The notes under the pieces: generated by a model
Database searches by the model: none
Told to the model about the DNA's origin: nothing
The model's input: the letters and a program-made list of their open reading frames with translations, nothing else
Part shown: positions 60,494 through 64,000 of the stretch, in pieces
How the letters are laid out: every line of letters begins with the position of its first letter
Numbering within the stretch: the stretch's first letter is position 1
Program-made: the position numbers and the translations under genes
NCBI GenBank assembly: GCA_018335895.1
Contig: JAGXQU010000191.1
Coordinates: forward strand, 25,239 to 89,238
Length of the DNA: 64,000 nucleotides
Direction of reading: 5' to 3'
Source: Hyphomicrobiales bacterium
Lineage (GTDB): Bacteria; Pseudomonadota; Alphaproteobacteria; Rhizobiales; Xanthobacteraceae

Positions 60494-60967
60494 TTAGCCC
60501 CGGACTTGCGACCAGGTGCCGTCCGGGTTCCGGCAGGCGATGCCCCGCGCAGTCTGCGGCTGGCCGTTTACATAGACGGTGTGGGTGTATTCGCGGCAGC
60601 GCTGAAAGCTTTGATAGGCGTAAGGCGGACCCGCGACGATGGTGCCGTATGCGCCACGGTCGCCACGCCAGCTCACCGGTGCGCCCGGTCCTTCCGCTTC
60701 CAGCGCGCGAAGTTCGGCCTCGTAGGCGCGGCGGCGGTCTTCCTCATCGAGTGCGTTACCAACCGCACCGCCGACCAGTCCGCCGATGACGGCGCCGGCC
60801 ACGACAGCACCCGCGCCACGCCCGGTCGCAGCGCCGATCAGGCCGCCGGTCAACGCCCCGAGAAATGCGCCATCCGTCGTCTTGGGGCCCGAAGGACCCG
60901 AGCACGCGCCCAGAAGCAGCGACAATGCACAAACACTACCAACGATCTTGGTATTCAAAGCCGGCAT
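60494..60967 (-). CDS. glycine-zipper lipoprotein / 17 kDa surface antigen-like protein
   Basis: Lipobox LSLLLGACSG; GALTGGLIGAATGRGAGAVVAGAVIGGLVGGAVGNALDEEDRRR. Confidence 0.8.
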   Translation of the reverse strand: MPALNTKIVGSVCALSLLLGACSGPSGPKTTDGAFLGALTGGLIGAATGRGAGAVVAGAVIGGLVGGAVGNALDEEDRRRAYEAELRALEAEGPGAPVSWRGDRGAYGTIVAGPPYAYQSFQRCREYTHTVYVNGQPQTARGIACRNPDGTWSQVRG

Positions 60968-61071
60968 GAAAAGCCCCTTACTCCGTACTCACAGGTGCCG
61001 CGACGGTCACCGCTTACGGACTATGCCAGAAATGCTCGGACAAATCAGGCGAAAGCTTGGCCCCGGCCGGA

Positions 61072-62448
61072 TCAGGCGGCCGGTAGTACCAGTTCCGCGC
61101 GAAGGCCGCCAAGCGGCGAGGCACCGAGTTGCAGGGTGCCGCCATAAAGCTTCGCAAGTTCCAGCACGATGGAAAGACCGAGGCCGGTGCCGGGTTTGCT
61201 TTCGTCGAGACGTTTACCACGATGGAGAACTTCTTCCCGCTCTTCGGGCGCAAGTCCTGGACCGTCGTCATCGACGACGATCCGGAAAGAACCCGGCTGC
61301 GAAGCGTGCGGCGGGTCACCCGCAAATATCTCGATATCGACGCGCGAGACGGCCCATTTGCACGCGTTGTCGACCAGATTGCCGACCATTTCCTCGATGT
61401 CCTGCTGTTCGCCGCGAAAGCTGAGTGCGGGATTGAGTTGCGTACGCAGTTCGAGCCCGCGCTCGCGGTAAATTTTCTCCATCGTGCGCACGAGCGTATC
61501 GACGACCGGGGCCACTTCGACGGTTGCCGAAATGACAGCGACGCGGGCTGCGATCCTCGCGCGGTCGAGATGCCGCTGCACCTGATCGCGCATGACGCCG
61601 AGCTGCTCGCGGATCTTTTCCGCCACCGGGCCCTGCACGTTGCCGCTCTCGTTCATCAGTACGGATAGCGGCGTCTTCAGCGCATGCGCAAGATTGCCGA
61701 CATGCGTGCGTGCGCGGTCGACGATCTCGCGGTTAGTATCGAGAAGCGCGTTCACTTCGCCCGCAAGCGGCGCGACCTCCTTCGGAAAAATTCCCTGCAG
61801 GCGATCGATTTTCCCGGAGCGGATTTCGGAGAGCGCCTCGGAGATGTTTTTCAGCGGCCGCAGACCGTAGCGGACCTGAAACCAGATGATCGCCATGAAG
61901 GCGAGGCCGATGAATCCGAAAGTGAGCAGCAACGCATCGTTGAAGCCGGAAACCTCGTCATCGATCTCGAAGGAGTCGCCGGCGATCATCAGGAAGAAGC
62001 GACCGTCTTCCCCGAGATCGAGATACCGTTCGACCGCGCGCAGCCGCTGACCGTCGGGTCCGGTCAGATAGGCCTGCCGCAAACCGCCGTATACTTCCGG
62101 CACCTTGAGGCTTTGAAGCGTCGGAAAGCCTTCTTCGGGCGAGGAGCGCGATGCCTTGCGCTCCTGCGGATTGCCGAGCCGCGTGATCTGCCAGTACCAG
62201 CCGGAGCCGGGAATGAAAAAGAGCGGCTCGCCGAGCGTTTCCGGCTCTATAGTGGGCGATCTCGGATTGTTCGCGATTTCGGCAACGATGTTGCGGAGAT
62301 AGACGTTGATGCGCCGGTCGAACGCACGCTCGACCGCGTTTCGATAGAGCGAGGAAAGCACGATCCCGATCGCGAGCAGCACGACCAGGCTGACCGCGGT
62401 CGCGGAAAGAAACAGGCGGCGAGCGAGTGACGACGCTCTAGCTGGCAT
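61072..62448 (-). CDS. sensor histidine kinase, FeuQ-like
   Basis: HAMP-like GLRPLKNISEALSEIRSGKIDRLQ; HVGNLAHALKTPLSVLMNES; NLVDNACKWA; DDGPGLAPEERE. Confidence 0.9.
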   Translation of the reverse strand: MPARASSLARRLFLSATAVSLVVLLAIGIVLSSLYRNAVERAFDRRINVYLRNIVAEIANNPRSPTIEPETLGEPLFFIPGSGWYWQITRLGNPQERKASRSSPEEGFPTLQSLKVPEVYGGLRQAYLTGPDGQRLRAVERYLDLGEDGRFFLMIAGDSFEIDDEVSGFNDALLLTFGFIGLAFMAIIWFQVRYGLRPLKNISEALSEIRSGKIDRLQGIFPKEVAPLAGEVNALLDTNREIVDRARTHVGNLAHALKTPLSVLMNESGNVQGPVAEKIREQLGVMRDQVQRHLDRARIAARVAVISATVEVAPVVDTLVRTMEKIYRERGLELRTQLNPALSFRGEQQDIEEMVGNLVDNACKWAVSRVDIEIFAGDPPHASQPGSFRIVVDDDGPGLAPEEREEVLHRGKRLDESKPGTGLGLSIVLELAKLYGGTLQLGASPLGGLRAELVLPAA

Positions 62449-63109
62449 CGGCGGGCGGCGAGAGCATGTAGCCGAGGCCGCGGACGGTCTGGATCACGTC
62501 GATACCGAGCTTCTTGCGCAACCGGCCCACGAAAACCTCGATCGTGTTGGAGTCGCGATCGAAATCCTGATCGTAGAGATGCTCGACGAGTTCGGTGCGC
62601 GAAACCACGCGGCCGGTGTGATGCATCAGATAGGCGAGCAGCCGGTATTCATGCGAGGTCAGCCGTACCGGATTTCCGTTCACGGAGACGCGGCTGGAGC
62701 GCGTATCCAGTGTGACGGGTCCGCAGGTGAGTTCGTTGGTGGCGTGACCCGCCGAGCGGCGCAAGAGCGCACGCAGGCGCGCGAGCACCTCCTCCATATG
62801 GAAGGGCTTGGCGACATAATCGTCGGCGCCGGCGTCAAACCCCTGCACCTTGTCCGACCATCGGTCGCGTGCAGTCAGAATCAGCACGGGCATCATCTTG
62901 CCGCTCTTGCGCCAGCGCTCCAGAACGGAAATGCCATCCATCTTCGGCAGGCCGAGATCCAGCACGATCGCGTCATAGGGCTCGCTGTCGCCGAGGAAAT
63001 GCCCCTCTTCGCCGTCAGAGGCGGCATCCACCGCGTAACCGGCATCGGACAATGCCGTCACGAGTTGGCGGTTCAGATCGGGATCGTCTTCAACGACAAG
63101 CAGACGCAT
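62438..63109 (-). CDS. OmpR-family response regulator, FeuP-like
   Basis: MRLLVVEDDPDLNRQLVTALSDAGYAVDAASDGEEGHFLGDSEPYDAIVLDLGLPKMDGISVLERWR; wHTH domain. Confidence 0.93.
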   Translation of the reverse strand: MRLLVVEDDPDLNRQLVTALSDAGYAVDAASDGEEGHFLGDSEPYDAIVLDLGLPKMDGISVLERWRKSGKMMPVLILTARDRWSDKVQGFDAGADDYVAKPFHMEEVLARLRALLRRSAGHATNELTCGPVTLDTRSSRVSVNGNPVRLTSHEYRLLAYLMHHTGRVVSRTELVEHLYDQDFDRDSNTIEVFVGRLRKKLGIDVIQTVRGLGYMLSPPADAS

Positions 63110-63195
63110 GGCGACTCAAAGGCCCTCTTCGCGCGGCGGGATTGTGCCACACGATAAGGCCAGAGCGTAGATGAACCGCCGATTAAGGCGGGCGC

Positions 63196-63897
63196 TCAGT
63201 CGAAGCCCTGAAAGGTCGCGAACTCGGTCACATCCGCGCGAGGCGAGCGCCATTGGTTAATGGGCGCGGTCTCGTCGGCATAGCCGAGCGCCACGCCGCA
63301 GAACAGCATGATTTCGGGGGGAAGTTCGAGGAAGCGGGACACGGTCTTGTGCCAGTAGGTCCAGGCTTCCTGCGCGCAGGTGTGGAGGCCGGAACCTCGC
63401 GCAAGGAGAAGCACATTCTGGATGTGCATCCCGAGGTCCTGCCATTGCGGCGGACCCATGGTGCGGTCGAGCGAAAAGAAAATGCCGACCGGCGCGCCGA
63501 AGAACTCGAAGTTGCGGGCGAACTGCTTGTAGCGGCCCGGCCGGTCTTCGCGCGGAATGTTGATGCTCTCGTAGAGCAGCTCGCCGACCTTGAAGCGGCG
63601 CGCCTTGTAGGGCTCCTTTAGCGGAGCCGGATAGACCTGATATTCGCCGCCTTCGGCGAGCGGCAGCTCATTGAGCCGGGGGCGGATCAGGCTCTTGAGT
63701 TCTTCGAGACGCTTGCCCGCGACCGCATGCACGATCCACGGCTGGAGATTTCCACCCGAAGGCGCGCGCGCCGCCGACTGCAAAATCTCGCGGACGATAT
63801 TTTCGGAAACGGGTTTCGGGAGAAACGCCCGGCAGGAATAGCGGCTCTCGACCGCCTCGCGGATGTGCATTGGCTGAACCCTTTGAACAGGGTTCAT
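63196..63897 (-). CDS. nitroreductase family protein
   Basis: AVESRYSCRAFLPKPVSENIVREILQSAARAPSGGNLQPWIVHAVAGKRLEELK; alternative start M at 63870. Confidence 0.93.
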   Translation of the reverse strand: MNPVQRVQPMHIREAVESRYSCRAFLPKPVSENIVREILQSAARAPSGGNLQPWIVHAVAGKRLEELKSLIRPRLNELPLAEGGEYQVYPAPLKEPYKARRFKVGELLYESINIPREDRPGRYKQFARNFEFFGAPVGIFFSLDRTMGPPQWQDLGMHIQNVLLLARGSGLHTCAQEAWTYWHKTVSRFLELPPEIMLFCGVALGYADETAPINQWRSPRADVTEFATFQGFD

Positions 63898-63918
63898 TTA
63901 TATATGAGCTTATCAATT

Positions 63919-64000
63919 GTCATTCCGGGCGAGCGGAGCGAGACCCGGAATCCAGTAACCACAATCCTCTATCGAGTTTACTGGATGCCCGCTTTCGCGG
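63919..64000. repeat. REP-like palindromic intergenic repeat (truncated by window end)
   Basis: gtcattccgggcgagcggagcgagacccggaatccagtaacc...gtttactggatgcccgctttcgcgg; nested attccggg/cccggaat and ccagtaa/ttactgg stems. Confidence 0.75.

Overview
The window is a chromosomal segment of a high-GC alphaproteobacterium that looks like Rhizobiales (Bradyrhizobium/Rhodopseudomonas-type) from gene content and synteny. This placement is inferred and was not searched. The left ~12.4 kb looks like an accessory catabolic region of visibly lower GC. It holds a Gfo/Idh/MocA fragment, two GntR regulators, a class II aldolase, an exported MBL-fold hydrolase, a one-strand operon (hydroxyquinol-type intradiol dioxygenase, TRAP DctM/DctQ/DctP, OsmC, nitroreductase, FAH-family hydrolase), and a K+ channel with a C-terminal zinc ribbon. 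It ends at 12376..12426 in what looks like the 3' part of a tRNA-Val(CAC) gene with its CCA end, a plausible island attachment-site remnant. To the right are: PilZ and DUF2336 genes; a tightly packed five-gene operon (DUF1932-type dehydrogenase, GalD-, GalB- and GalC-like enzymes, and a XylE-like VOC extradiol dioxygenase) that I consider the best candidate for an undescribed pathway variant; L,D-transpeptidase; moaA; an EamA pair; a second TRAP system with two tandem Tat-type DctP paralogs; an Mrp-type ATPase; enoyl-CoA hydratase; GST; a histidine kinase; a degenerate CobS-like protein next to an aspartic protease; a tripartite tricarboxylate transporter; TauE/SafE; dusA; HxlR/NmrA with a perfect 11-bp palindrome; a flavin oxidoreductase plus adenylate-forming enzyme; pepN; a PleC-like kinase; glnE; two two-component systems; degP; ccmHFEI; and a nitroreductase. 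No CRISPR array, integrase, transposase or rRNA was seen. Homology calls come from reading the translated sequences and motifs; no database search was run.
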